Position numbers and translations under genes: made by a program
Shown: piece by piece, positions 45,245-57,192 of the stretch
Numbering within the stretch: the first letter of the stretch is position 1
How the letters are laid out: every line of letters starts with the position of its first letter
Assembly (NCBI GenBank): GCA_007644065.1
Contig: VJWN01000008.1
Span: 870,411-934,410, forward strand
DNA: 64,000 nucleotides
DNA from: Margaritispora aquatica
Taxonomy: Eukaryota > Ascomycota > Leotiomycetes > Helotiales > Discinellaceae
Reading direction: 5' to 3'
Notes under the pieces: generated by a model
The model's database searches: none
Told to the model about the DNA's origin: nothing
Seen by the model: only the letters and a program-made list of their open reading frames with translations

Positions 45245-48200
45245 ATGCAATCGAATAATGCGATGGCTTCGAAAGACAAGGAGAGGCGCAAAAGCATCAA
45301 TTTCCTCTCTCGAGTTTCGCTGGGTAACCTGCCCAGTATAAACACCAATGTGGCACATAAGGATGAGGATGGAGAAGGAACTGGGAAGGGAAAGAAGAAG
45401 GCGTCAAAGAGGAACTCGATCTTTGGCCTAGGACTTTCTCCGAGCCCAGATCTTGGTCTAGCTGGGAACATGAGTCCTGTTAAGAACAGCGAGAAAGCAG
45501 CATCGTCGCCGAAGCTATACTCACGACCACGAACGCTTCAGAAGGGCCGACCAACCTCGATCTTTGGTTCTCTTGGAAGGAGATCAATAAATGAGGCAGA
45601 TGCAGACCACCTGTCCGGGTCCCCTGTTACACCGCCCATAGAAGAAGGGCATTCGCCAGGGACCACCTCAAGCAAGACGGTCCTCTATCATGGCGAGGTG
45701 CAGACTACAAGTGGAATGTTTAGGAAGAAGAAGGAGTACTTGGTTTTGACAGATACCCATCTCATACGCTACAAGAGTCAAACTCGTGCAGCTGAAATAT
45801 ATTCTTCCATCAGGGTTAACGGCAGTCGTTCGAGCAATACCAGACATCCTTCTACAGCTTCTATTGGATCGCTGCAAGACGTACAATCAATCGGCTCACA
45901 CGCCTCGTCGGAAAATGAAAACCGGATTCCTCTGCGTCAAATAGTCACCGCATACAAAGTAGAAGATGGCCGCCCATTTTTCACCACTGAGGTTGTTCAC
46001 CTGGATGAGGAATGTCACGGAGTTGGTTCCCTGCAGCTGATCTTGCAAGACCCCAAGGAAGCTGATCTATGGCTTACTTCAATACGAGGAGCCGCAGAAA
46101 AAGCGAGGTTACTTATGTTAGTGCCGTTTCCTGACAGAATCATTCGGTATTTAGCTTCGGCTCTCGAAGAACAATCGGATTATTCTACAGATCACTTTCA
46201 GGTCTTTAGAGTAGTTCGCAGGGTCGCAGTCACCGTGAAAGGTGGTCGTTCATCTTCTGATGACCTCCAGAAGCTTAGCTCATCGGTATTTTACATGGTC
46301 ATTGGAATTAACAAAGTTCATTTTATTCCTCTTCCAGATTTCAATACGAGAGGAAATCTTGCTGCACCAAAATCCCAGCGCATGCACCATGGAATTGTTT
46401 CGTTGCTGGATCTGAAAGTTGTGAATGATGACGATAGATTCGAGTTGGTTTTCAGGCTTCCACTTCAAGGCTTAGATGTTCTTGAGCTTGCAGCATCGGC
46501 TACACAGGATATCGCAATAAGCTTAGTGCTAGCTTGGAGGTACCTCCACCCACTTTGGGATGATTACAGCTTCAACCTCGCGTGTCCTAAACGATTGGGC
46601 TCGATTTGCGATGCTTTCGAGACTCCAATCGATGAAGAGATCGGATGCTTCGATAGAACTCTTGTTGCTTATTGTTTGGCATATAATTGCAACCCAAACA
46701 ATATACAATATGCTGTTGATTACGATGTGGAAGATGCTCCTGAGTTTGCATTGTGGCCTCCACGCTATACCAAGTCTTACAAACTTCCCGAGCTACTCTC
46801 CGTCATGAGAGCCTTGCGCTACAACGAAACATTTCGATCCATCTCCTTCAGAGATATTGACTTGCACTCTCTCCACGGGTGGATGGACAGCTACGGCAAA
46901 GAACATGCTGCGGGTACTACACGAACGGGCGTCCCTGTAGAGAAGTATTTTACTATCGACTCACAGAGGAAGTCGCTGCTATATCAAGAGATTCAATCTA
47001 TTGCTCTCAAGTCATCTAAACTACGCCGGATGGACTTTACCAATACTCTTCCAAGAAGACGACCAAAGGACACTTTTGACATTGAGGGTCGCGATCTGGA
47101 CAAGGATCCTGGCAGTGAAATAGTCGCAGCATTGTTAACCCTGTGTCAGAAGAAACTCACTAATGTTGATTGGATCATCTTGAATGGTATTGAGCTGGGC
47201 GATACGGATTTGGACTTTCTTGTTCCTGCTTTGAATAATGTCGATTCGAGAATCAGAGCTATCGAATGTGCACGGTGTGGTCTTAATGAAAGAGGCATCA
47301 TTATGATGATTACCCATTTAGCGAGACAGAACGCCACTATAGAGTGCATCAATATCTCAGGCAATCCAGGACGCATCCAGTTAGACCAATTTCAAACTTA
47401 CATTAGTCGGTTTACGAAACTTCGGAGCCTAGATCTCTCGAAGACACTTTGGACAAAAGGCAATACATCCATGTTTTTAGCAGAATCAATGTTATCATGG
47501 CAATTGGAAGAACTAAACCTCAATTCAGTATTGGTCTGTAGCCACTTTTTCTTTTCTGTGCCTACAACGCTAACTCTTGTTGTAGCTTAATGACCAAACC
47601 CTGGATGTACTTAAGGTGTACCTAGCAAGCCATGCCTCGCAATATCTCAATATTCTGCAAATGGATCAATGTGACCTTAACGGAGATCAAGTTGCTAAAC
47701 TGATGTATGCCATGACCGGAGATCGCAGTGAACCTCGACAGCTTGAATTCCACGTTAGTGGCAATAGGCTTGATAGAGGCATAAGCGAGATTGTTGATGC
47801 TATTGAGGCGAATCATGCACCTACCTGCCTGTTCTTACAGATGATCGAGTTCACCAAGGAAGACTATTTCCGTCAATTATTAGAAGCACTTCGCAAGAAC
47901 ACCACTATTCGCATTCTGGACATTTCAAAGGCATCGCTTCCATATGATGCTGGTGATGAGACATGTGAAACTCTACGAAGAGTCTTCTCTGACAACCAGG
48001 TACTCGAAGAGCTCGATATCTCTGGAGAGCAAGCTCATTTGGAAGTCACCCGATTTGGGATTGGTCTTAATCATGCTTTAACAGGTTTGAGTGAGAATAA
48101 TACTCTGAAAGTTTTGCGTATTGAGTACCAGAATCTTGGCTTAGAGGGCGCCAACACTCTTGCATCTGTTGTTGAAGCAAACGATGGGCTTACTCACATC

Positions 48201-49001
48201 TATTGCGAACACAATAATATCAACTTGACAGGTTTTACAGTCATAGTCAATGCTTTGGCAAAGAATCATACTGTTTTGGTACTGCCTTTCATCAAGGATG
48301 ATCAAAACGAAACAATGAAGCGCATGAACGCTGATTTCAGAGATAACCGCCGAGCTTCGAAGACTCATCACAGGCATGATAATACCATGAAAGGATCTGT
48401 TCGCCGAAAGCTGCATTCATTTAGCACCTCCAAGCCAGCGAAACAGAAGGAAGTTACTGCTCAAGATATGGATGAAGTAGCAAGATGTATCAATGATATC
48501 TGGGGTAGGGAAGCGAGTCGACTAGCCCAGTTTCTCGACCGCAATAACAAGATTGCGGCAGGCCTTCCAGGTTGGAGTATCGACGAGGAGAATATGCTAA
48601 GCGAAGATGTGATGCGACCTTCTACAGCACTTTCCGATCAAGGCATATTAGAGCAGGTTCTGAGTAATACAACTCCAAGGGTTGAAATGCGAAACCCGGT
48701 CGATGATCATATTTTCAATCTTTCCGACGCTGATGCAATCACTCCAAGGGTTGAGGTTACTAATCCCATGGACGAATATATAATCAACACACAAACCGCA
48801 CCAGCATATCCAACGAGCAAAAAGAGCCTTAAGGATTCGAAAGAGAACACAAGATTATCAGATGGCGCTAATATACTACGATCCGTTTCACCTAGTGGAG
48901 CTCCTCAATTGGACTTTCCTGGCGTGCCAGATGGATATGTAAGCAACGAGAAGCTTTTTGAAGCTGGGGATGAGACTGGGATGTTTATGATGGAATCATA
49001 A
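45245..49001 (+). CDS. PH-like/leucine-rich-repeat scaffold protein (CARMIL-like layout)
   Basis: Two exons, 45245-47527 and 47586-49001 (58-bp intron, GTATTG donor, TTGTAG acceptor), give 1232 residues. The start is the ATG at 45245; the frame stays open 15 bases further, so an upstream exon is possible. Residues about 1-140 are basic, Ser-rich and disordered. About 145-300 resembles a PH domain (LYHGEVQTTSGMFRKKKEYLVL, a Trp near the end in EADLWLTSIRGAAEKAR). A second folded region follows. From about 500 to 1010 there are leucine-rich repeats of the ribonuclease-inhibitor kind (LRSLDLSKT, LEELNLNS, LEELDISGE, LKVLRIEYQNLGLEGA). The C-terminal 200 residues are disordered with two repeats of TPRVE-NP-DD/DEYI. 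PH plus RI-type LRR recalls CARMIL actin regulators. This is a layout-based inference. Confidence 0.82.
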
Positions 49002-50339
49002 CTAGGGAATCATATGGACGGAAATAGGAGCAGCATGGGACAAACAGGATTCTACGTTTTTAGGCATTTTTCAAGGAGTACGGAGCATTGCATGTTACAT
49101 TGGAGTTAGGTTTGGATGCGTCGCTGGATGGATACCACGTCGTCTGAAATAGGTGGGAGGAACTATTACATGAGGTATCTCCTCGATCTCATTTTACCCA
49201 ACGTCCGCGAGATGGCGAAATTGAGAGATGAAAAATTAGAAATGAGTTATGTAGAATAAGCAAGCGATTGAGCGATTACGCATTAATGCTAATGATTAAG
49301 ATTTGATGATGAGAGCTGCTTCTTTAATACTAATGTGTATTTATCAAGTACAATATGCTGACATTTCGCTACAGCTTCATTGTATCACTTATTTGTCTAG
49401 AGCTAGTTGTCTTCGCTTCCTTCTTGTCATAGCTAATAAGAACGATTTGCAACAGTTCTCATTTGCTCGTCGAGCCTTATGGTTCCCAAATCTGGATGCT
49501 CACGTCTGGGAGGTTACGCGTGCTTTCTATTTTAAATACGATTCATAACTATCAAAATTCTAAGACAAGCTTTTCTAATTCCATCACCTGCGAGACAGCA
49601 CATCCATGTCACCTCGGTAGCGAGGCTCTCTCCGATCTTGATCCCTTATCCAGGAGACTTCCCCAAACCGGACGCTCGACCGCGCGTAGCGTAACGTAAA
49701 AGGGGGGGGGATCCTCGTATCCGGCGAATCTGACATTCCAGGCGCCGAGTACGAGGTGGGTGTGTGGGTGCGAGGGGAGGGAAAGGAAAGGAGGGAGGTC
49801 CTCGGTGGATCGACGTGCGAGATACGAATGTCTGTCTGGTGGTGGGGAAGGAGAAGGGGGGGAAAAAACTACATATGCATGCGTATCCATACATACCGGA
49901 GCTCTTGTATAGTGAGGACGTACGTTTGCATCCATTCTGGTCTAGTCTCGTCTAGCCTGGTAGTTTATTCGGTGGGGCGGGTCGGCGAGTGGCGCGGAGT
50001 GTCTAGGTAGTGTGGTGGAGGTTCTTAGTCTCAACTCATGGTAGGTGATCCCTTGGGTGCTTTATTACTGTATGTGTGGGTTTGGCTGTGTGTGGTGTGA
50101 TGAGGAGATGGGATTGCACGTGTGGAATACGAGCCAGTGATACGAGGTTTTGTTTTGATGTGTGAGAAGTGATAAGTGGTTGGTATAGTGTGTCGCTAGC
50201 GAGTTAGCTGTAGTGGGTATATTCTTCTGATCTTGTAATCCATGGATTTCACAAAACGCTCGTGGATATAGACCAGGATCTCGCAAAGCCAACGCTAGGG
50301 AACAAACGAGAGTAAACATATAATCTTGTCAATTGACGC
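49002..50339. other. Convergent intergenic stretch
   Basis: 1.3 kb without a gene. 49630-50010 is G-rich on the plus strand (GGGGGGGG at about 49702, GGGAAGGAGAAGGGGGG at about 49845), which makes overlapping open frames on both strands with no domain content. Confidence 0.45.
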
Positions 50340-53091
50340 TCACTTGTTATCGTCTGTATATCCAGCATAAGTATATCCCGGAAGAGGCGGCCCAGACCTC
50401 CCCGCATCCCACTGCTCTGCAAGAACCAAGCTGCAATGCCCAACCCCATTCGAATATCCACCATCAATGCCCCACCTCAGCTCTTTATAAAGCATGTCTT
50501 CTGTCTTTGTGATGGGATGGCACGATGCACTAATGGCGGCGCTACATGCTATGCGTGAAATTCGGTTAGCATATATCTAGGAAGACTCAAGAGTGAATGA
50601 GTCATGTCTGTGTTTTGGAAATGGATGTGCTTGCTCTAATGACACATTTGAAAAACGGTAGATTGGGGACACTCACTTGACACAATAGGCGGAGATCCCG
50701 CAGGAAATCGTCGGCAAAGAAAGAGAATGGCCGACAGGACAATAAGACCAGCCGAAACCGTCGACAGGATGATTGCAACTGGCGAGTAGCCAAGGTTAGA
50801 GAACAACGCATCACCACCGTAAGCAAAATCATTAGACGGTATCTTAGCCAATCCGTCCTTCTCATATACCTGAATTTGAACCACGAATAGCGATTGTGAG
50901 ATGAACCAATGCAACAGAGTCTGGAAAGCGAGAAGACTAAGGCCCCATCCTATCGGTGCACCAAACATCCATGTCCCCCGTTGAGTTCCTCGTGGGGAGC
51001 TGACCATCAGTGTTTGTGGTTTTAATGCGAAGGTTGTCCAGTCAGCTGCTAGGAACATGCTGGTGATTATTCCCATGTACTAAACAGTGTTAGTTTTGTC
51101 CGCCAATTCTTTATTGAGGACGCTTGAGGGAGGGAGCGCCTGCTAGAATCGTCTTCGTTGAAACTAAGGTGTCATGAAGATTTATCTGCAGCTTCGTCTG
51201 GAAAGTAGATTTCTAGACAAGCTTCAAAGTGCCTAGTAATTAAACACATTGGAAAAAAAGTCATTTCGCAGCGCCCTTGCTACACCTATACCTCTCAATG
51301 AAGGAAGAAAAAATCCACAACTTCGAGAATATTTGGGAGTGCACATACCATTACATATATTAGCGACAGAAACAATTGCGGGATATTTGCGATGACCGAT
51401 AGCTGGATGATGGTAACACCATCGCTGGTCATGAGCGCCATAGTATTCTGATTAATTTCTCCAAAACCAATGCTCCAGAGGCCCGAAGGTGTGAGGCTGA
51501 TGCCTTTGGCTTTGATATGAGTGAAGCCCCAAACTCCGAAGAATGCAATCGCCAGAAAGGTGAACACCATTCTATTGCTAGTCAGTACTGTCATAGTCCT
51601 GGTGTTTGGTTGTAGAGAACGTACAGTAACATGAAGAACATGATTCGCATTTTGCTCACCGCAGACGCCCAGAATCTCCTTCGACCATGGAATGGTCTGG
51701 CAAAGCCTTGCGATTTCCAGTATTGGCGCACCTCCCGCTTGTTTGCAAGACACATCATCATGGTAGTCTGGTCCTCGTACTGCATGAACGATGCTGCTGC
51801 GTCGCCGGTTGAGGTCAGGATATGCTGTGCATTGTAACGAAACAACACCCATGCCATCATGAGCACCTTCAACAGATTGAATCCTATAACGAAAAACATG
51901 ACAGTTGAGCTGAATTTCACGGAGCACAGGTCGCTGACTGGCTCACTTAGACAGTACTCGATCGGATAATCCCAGACAGACCATTCGCCTGTCGCGGAGA
52001 CATGATCACTTGGAACGCAAAACTGGTGACCGCCATCATTCCCACCTTTAGAACATAGCCACCAATTATCGTCTAAATCTGAGCCTGCTTCGAAGTCCGT
52101 TTGTTCGTAGTACATGATTGAATTTGTATTGTTCTTAGTGCTCGACACAAGAATGAGATTTCGCCTGGACGAAATGAAGAGGTTTGAATAGGCCTCCACG
52201 CAATCTTTGTTGGAAAGGCGCTCCCATTTAGGTGCAGACTTCTGTATATTGGTGAAGTAATCAACCATCAGCCTTTCCCTTTCCATGGGGTCGGTAGGGA
52301 TGCTATTCCGATTTGGGAAAGAAGCTGTGAAATGAGGTATTGGAGGATCCTTGGTATAATTCTTGTTTGTTATGCTATACGTAGAAGATGATGAATACCA
52401 TGGCCCTGTGAGATTGAACGAAGCGCCAGTGACAAAATCCTCAGTGGTGATAGCATAGTAATACTCGTTAGTTGCTAATGAGGTAAAAACTAGCGAATTG
52501 TATCTATAATGTTAGACTCCGATGTTGGTTTATCAGATTGCACATGTTAACTCACAATAGATGGAACGGTGCTGAGCTCAAAAACAACACCATAACAACC
52601 AACCCTTTCCACTTAGATATTCGCCTTAGGTTGCCGAAGGAAAAGCTACCAATATGAAGATACTTCCTCCTGCGATGAGCTGCATCAACCTCTTTCCGTG
52701 ACGGGCACGAAAAGGCTGACATGAATGCATTGCTCCCTGCCAGCAATAGCGTAGAGAGAATATTGATGAGGAAATGAAGCCATGTATTGAGATTCTTGGC
52801 GTCTTTGCAATTGCCTTTCATAATCGTCCCAAATCCGTCCACGAGTCCATATTTTGATCGTGCATAAGCAAGCCACGAGATGTTGACAAGCAACACGATG
52901 ATGGCAACACCCAGAAACGCACGTAAAGTTCGCTTGATGCCACTGAAATACTTTTGCCGGAACGTCATCCTGCGATGCACCGGAAGCTCCTCATTCGGTA
53001 CCTTGCCAACTTCCACATACGCCCCCTTGTATGCTGTTGACTGAGGATTTGCCTGCATCGGAATCCATTGCGTGTAATCTTGGCCCGCCAT
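50340..53091 (-). CDS. DUF6536-family multi-spanning membrane protein
   Basis: Five exons, 53091-52556, 52503-51625, 51577-51349, 51079-50677 and 50548-50340, give 751 residues. All junctions hold frame and rebuild family blocks. The N-terminal cytosolic part ends in RRTL-like KRTLRAFLGVAI, starting TM1. Then come GTIMKGNCKDAKNLNTWLH, TM2 and a long extracellular loop with several sequons (YSITNKNYT, KNNTNS) and Cys (WWLCSKGG, YPIEYCLSE). After further helices comes NRMVFTFLA, then QLFLSLIYVMYMGIITSML-type and KPQTLMVSSPRGTQRGT, LLHWFISQSLFVVQIQVY, and the end CSAAISASCHP with KELRWGIDGG and GHCSLVLAEQ. DUF6536 proteins are confined to filamentous fungi, and their role is unknown. The upstream region carries TAAGGTA repeats. 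Confidence 0.9.
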
Positions 53092-53903
53092 GTCTTCTCG
53101 CTCCCCAGATGGTATGCTTCAAAATTCAAGATAAAGTATTCAAGGTCATAATAAAAATATTTCTTGGTAGACTGCTCTCGACATGAAACAGAGGAGGATT
53201 GAAAACATGAGAAACAGCGAATGCTCGAGTGGGAGATGGTGGCTTTTTACCAAGCCTCAGCCTCACCGAAGACTGTGGAACGATTGGGTGTAGGAAAAAG
53301 CCCAGCCACGAGACACTCCATGCCGTGTTTCTCGATTCCGGGCGCTCCACTCTGTGACACTTGTCAAATCAGGGAGCTGAAAGATAAGATCTAAGAACCC
53401 AAAAGACGCTGCAGATGAGAGCCTCAAACACTCAAAGGAGATCAATAAAGTAGAGAGACCACGAGTGAAGTACGAGGATGGTACTCGAGGAAGTTGGATT
53501 GACGTTGAGAGAAAGTTCAGACGATGCCTCGGCTATTTAAGCTTTAAAGTTACCAACTGTAAGGTAAGGTAAGGTAAGATAAGACAGTAAGGTATGTACC
53601 TACCTTACCTACCTAAAGTACCTAGGTAAGGTAGATATGGTATTATTAGTATCACCATCATGTGACCATAGTAGACACCACGCCAGCTCTGATTTCGTCC
53701 CATCCCGTCCCACTTGGACTTCAAGCTTTCATTGTGCACTACCATTCCACACATTGAGAACAGTTTGAGGCCCATGCATCGTACTCTGAGAGGGATCTGT
53801 CTATCGTCTGTTTGTGCCATCAAAATTCACTGAATAACCACTGTTTCTTTGATTCTACGGCCAAACCAAAAGTCCACACAGGCTGTCGAATTCAGTCACA
53901 GAT
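53092..53903. promoter_or_regulatory. Divergent promoter with TAAGGTA/TACCTTA repeats
   Basis: No gene. At 53563-53633 there are (GGTAA)n units, then TACCTACCTTACCTACC and GGTAAGGTA, which can pair with one another as long imperfect hairpins. The segment lies about 470 bp upstream of the DUF6536 start. Confidence 0.55.
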
Positions 53904-54260
53904 ATGTCCCAATTTACAGGACTGCTCCGCCAAATCACGAAGAAGGCCTCTCATCCCAACTCGCTTTTGTACAATATCCAACTCGAGCGCGCAAAGCAGA
54001 AATATCTGGTACGAGGACAGCTTGGAAGTGGTGCAGACGGTGCAGTTGCACTTGGGGCACCCAAAACAGAGGAACCGGTGGGAGAGAAGAATATTAGTGA
54101 TACTCAGGAGACAACTAGGTCGGCAGCCGAGCCTACGATCGAGAATAGTGTCACAGAATCTGGTGTAGCAACAAGTGCTAAGCAGAACAGTGGTGATCAG
54201 AATGGCCAGGCTTCAGCTAGTAGCGGAGGTGCGAATGAAGAAACGGGCCAGCGTCCATGA
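53904..54260 (+). CDS. Small unrecognised protein, 118 residues
   Basis: A single-exon frame from ATG to TGA. Residues 1-55 look folded and basic (FTGLLRQITKKASHPNSLL, then QLERAKQKYLVRGQLGSGADGA). The rest is a Gln/Ser/Glu/Thr-rich disordered tail. No signal peptide or membrane segment is present. An AT-rich leader and a spaced downstream flank fit an independent gene. I do not recognise the family; the N-terminal codon pattern supports coding, but a short chance frame is possible. Confidence 0.5.
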   Translation: MSQFTGLLRQITKKASHPNSLLYNIQLERAKQKYLVRGQLGSGADGAVALGAPKTEEPVGEKNISDTQETTRSAAEPTIENSVTESGVATSAKQNSGDQNGQASASSGGANEETGQRP

Positions 54261-54707
54261 AATTGCAGCAAATCCCAGATCATTAGAGAACCATGTGTGG
54301 TGGAAAGATTCATACGGAGAGTGGTAGATATGGTGTTAGTTTTTTGGGGTACCAAACCTTGCGTCCATGTGACTCAGGCCGGTGTGCCTTGAGATGTTCT
54401 TTGTTCTAGTTTTCCTTTGGCGTTGTGTACTGCGAAAGATACCCTCAACTCAATCCTGATTCATAAAGCATTGTAACAATAGAAAGAAATAGCTAGTCTA
54501 GAAAGGAAAGAATAAGATTCCACTCGATCGCCTTCTACACTCTACCTAGTTCGCTCTCATATTAGGCAGCTCGAGGAATCACGAACTCAGAAATCATCAG
54601 CCGTACGTAACCTCAACTTCAGAAACACGCACAGCAGCTCATTTCAAACTCATCTCAGAGGCAACAAATTAAATCGAAGAAATAAGAAAATCACACCCAC
54701 TCACAAA
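54261..54707. other. Intergenic stretch
   Basis: 3' flank of the small gene and promoter of the GGCT-fold gene, with an A/C-rich leader (about 54615-54705) before the ATG. Nothing else seen. Confidence 0.5.
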
Positions 54708-55259
54708 ATGGCATCACAAACTCCCACCCAAAAACCAACACTCTACTTCGCCTACGGCTCCAACCTCTCCCTTACTCAAATGTCCTCCCGCTGCCCAACC
54801 GCAACCTACCACTCATCCGGGTTCCTCGCAAACCACACCTTCGTGATCGGTCCTCGGGGCTACGCCAATGTCGTGGCCTCCAGAAACCCCAAAGACGTTG
54901 TCTACGGCATGCTCTACACTCTGCAGCCGGCTGACGAGCGTGCCCTCGATATTGCTGAAGGCGTACCATACGCTTATGTCAAGCTCACACTGCCAATCCA
55001 GCTACTGACACCAGACAACGAGGGAAAAACAACGGTGCAGGCATTGGTGTATGTCGATACTGCGAGAAAGGGGACGGGAAAGTGTAGAGAGGAGTACGTG
55101 GAACGTATGAATCGGGGGATTAGGGATGCGCTTGTGAAGGGGATCCCAGTTCGTTATGTGGAAGATGTATTGAGAAAGTGGATTCCAGAGGATGATGGGC
55201 TTGGAGATGGGGAGGTGGATGATCCGTTTCATCCCCAGAAGATGGGGAAGGCTATTTAG
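54708..55259 (+). CDS. Gamma-glutamylcyclotransferase-fold protein (GGCT/AIG2-like)
   Basis: A single exon of 183 residues. The fold's entry motif is FAYGSNL at 14-20, whose loop binds the gamma-glutamyl group. The catalytic Glu is in ALDIAEGVPYAY (E84). GPRGYANVV, VVYGMLYTL and VQALVYVD complete the core strands. GGCT enzymes turn gamma-glutamyl-amino acids into 5-oxoproline in glutathione turnover; other family members act on gamma-glutamylamines, so the substrate is open. The C-terminal helix-rich part (EYVERMNRGIRDALVKGIP) and IP-D end are usual for fungal members. No targeting signal is seen, so it is probably cytosolic. Confidence 0.9.
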   Translation: MASQTPTQKPTLYFAYGSNLSLTQMSSRCPTATYHSSGFLANHTFVIGPRGYANVVASRNPKDVVYGMLYTLQPADERALDIAEGVPYAYVKLTLPIQLLTPDNEGKTTVQALVYVDTARKGTGKCREEYVERMNRGIRDALVKGIPVRYVEDVLRKWIPEDDGLGDGEVDDPFHPQKMGKAI

Positions 55260-55754
55260 TTAGATGGTACAGAAATCCTCCCGATTATAGGTAGTTATTG
55301 ATAGGAAATCTCCCCTGTCTCTTTTTATTCCATACATTTTAAATACGTATTACATTAATACACCTTCACTTTCGATGTCTATAAAGTTTATACACATTCT
55401 GAGACTTTGCTCCTAAAAGTTACCTATCCACCTGTATTTCTGTCTTCGACGGTGATAAATTTCTGTAACCTCGAGGGAGGGTCGTAATTGAGCACTTGAA
55501 CCGCCCCACTGTATCTAATCGCCGATATGGGGTTGATGGTGGGGTAATTTTTCAGAATTTCAGAATCCGATACCGCCTGCTCTGTGCAACAAAACAACAA
55601 AACATTTGCATCGTTATTTCGAAAGGGTTCTTGGAGGTGTGATCGCCTGACTATCTGCGTATTTACAAAATGCAGTATCTGAAGGCTATAATTTAGATTG
55701 ATGATAATAGCCTTCTCAACTCCTCTTTTCATGTCACCAAATCTTTACCACGCC
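55260..55754. other. Intergenic stretch before prephenate dehydratase
   Basis: No gene. The coding frame is open upstream of the chosen start, with further ATGs at 55701 and 55731. These would add an unconserved leader. Confidence 0.45.
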
Positions 55755-56893
55755 ATGGCGGAACATACGAACAACAACAAAGGGGAAGAGGAAGAGGAAT
55801 CCTCAATGCCAATTGTCACATATCTTGGTCCTGTATCTTCATATACTCATCAGGTATCTCTAATTTTACTTGAAAGCCTTTGTGTAAAAATTTTAGCCTG
55901 CGCCGAATGACTGACCAATCGTGACTTGGCTCAGGCTGCATTAGGTGCCTTTGAAGCTGGTAAATACAACTATCAGCCTTCCGATACCATTCCAGGTAAT
56001 CTTCCGAAATCGAAAAGCTTAGATGAGGTTTTCTAATAGGTATTATAGACATATTTGATGTTATTCAGTCTGGTGAGGCAGCTTTCGGTGTGGTCCCCAT
56101 CGAGAACTCTACCAATGGTGCCGTGATCTTCACCCTGGAGCTCTTTTCAGATCGATACACCTCCTACCCAGACGTTTACATTTGTGGCGAAGCATACTTG
56201 GATGTCAGTCACTGCCTCCTCGGCAAGAAATGCGTTCGACCTGGCAATGAGTCCGCTGATGTCTCTGGCGCATGCACACCAACTGTGTCATCTCCTAATC
56301 CAAAAAAGCCAAGAACTGCACCTCTGTTTAGTTTGAATCACATCAAGCGTCTTTACAGTCACCCTCAAGCATTTGGACAGTGCGAGGTCTTCTTAGGCGC
56401 GCATTTAAAAAGAGTTGAGAGAATCGATGTCAGTTCCACAAGCAAAGCGGCGGAAATGGTCAAGGAAGATCCCACGGGGGAGAGTGCGTCCATTTCAAGT
56501 ATCTTGGCAGCTCAAATTCATGGACTTGATATTCTAGCGAAGGGAATTGAGGATCGATCAGACAACACCACCAGATTCTTTGTCCTGCGCAAGGGAATAG
56601 ATGGGAATGCCTGCAAGACAGATAAAACCAAGTCTCTCGTTTCGTTCACAGTCGACCATAGCACACCTGGCGCTCTAGCTTCAGTTCTCCAGCTGTTCCA
56701 GAAATACGATCTCAATCTTACGAGCATCAATAGTAGGCCTACTAGAGTTGTCCCGTTCCAATATATCTTCTTTCTGGAATTTGAAGGGAGCAAGCTCAAC
56801 GATCCTAAAGGAAATGTTAAAAGTGTCCTGGATGCTTTGGAGGGGTTTGTTCAAGGTTGGAGATGGTGGGGCAGTTGGGATGCAAAATTATGA
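55755..56893 (+). CDS. PHA2: Prephenate dehydratase (phenylalanine biosynthesis)
   Basis: Three exons, 55755-55853, 55935-55995 and 56049-56893, give 334 residues. The enzyme decarboxylates and dehydrates prephenate to phenylpyruvate, the step before transamination to phenylalanine. The N-terminus reads VTYLGPVSSYTHQAALGAF, against the usual LGP-GTFSHQAA. Then come GEAAFGVVPIENSTNGAV and the catalytic TTRF motif in SDNTTRFFVLRKG. A C-terminal ACT domain (SLVSFTVDHSTPGALASVL, then NLTSINSRPTR) is the phenylalanine-feedback site, with the ESRP-like signature changed to NSRP. An insert at about 120-160 (NESADVSGACTPTVSS) is fungal. Exon 3 has two in-frame AG acceptors 9 bases apart (56039 and 56048). 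The model uses the second; the first would add three residues. A start at 55731 or 55701 cannot be ruled out. Confidence 0.9.
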
Positions 56894-57192
56894 GAAGCTT
56901 TGAGGTGGAAAATAAATATACCTAGATGATCAAGTAACTCAATCAACAGGAGGAACAAATGCATTGCAGAGAAAGTACTAGTTCACGTGGATACTGCGGG
57001 CGTCGGCTCGGCTCGTTCCAGTCTGCTTCTTCGGAACAGCACCTTAATAAATCTATCTTCGGAAATGTTCCGGCGGCCGCAAGAATAAATACAGTTGGTA
57101 ACCGGGGACAGGCCATTTGAGCATCGAAGTCTCGAACATCGTCCTCGCTGCACGCTATGTAATATTAATCAAAACACATCCCAATTGACGAC

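Noticed and set aside
49609..50010. Frames on both strands in a G-rich stretch
   Set aside because: Composition artefact with purine runs and no conserved features.
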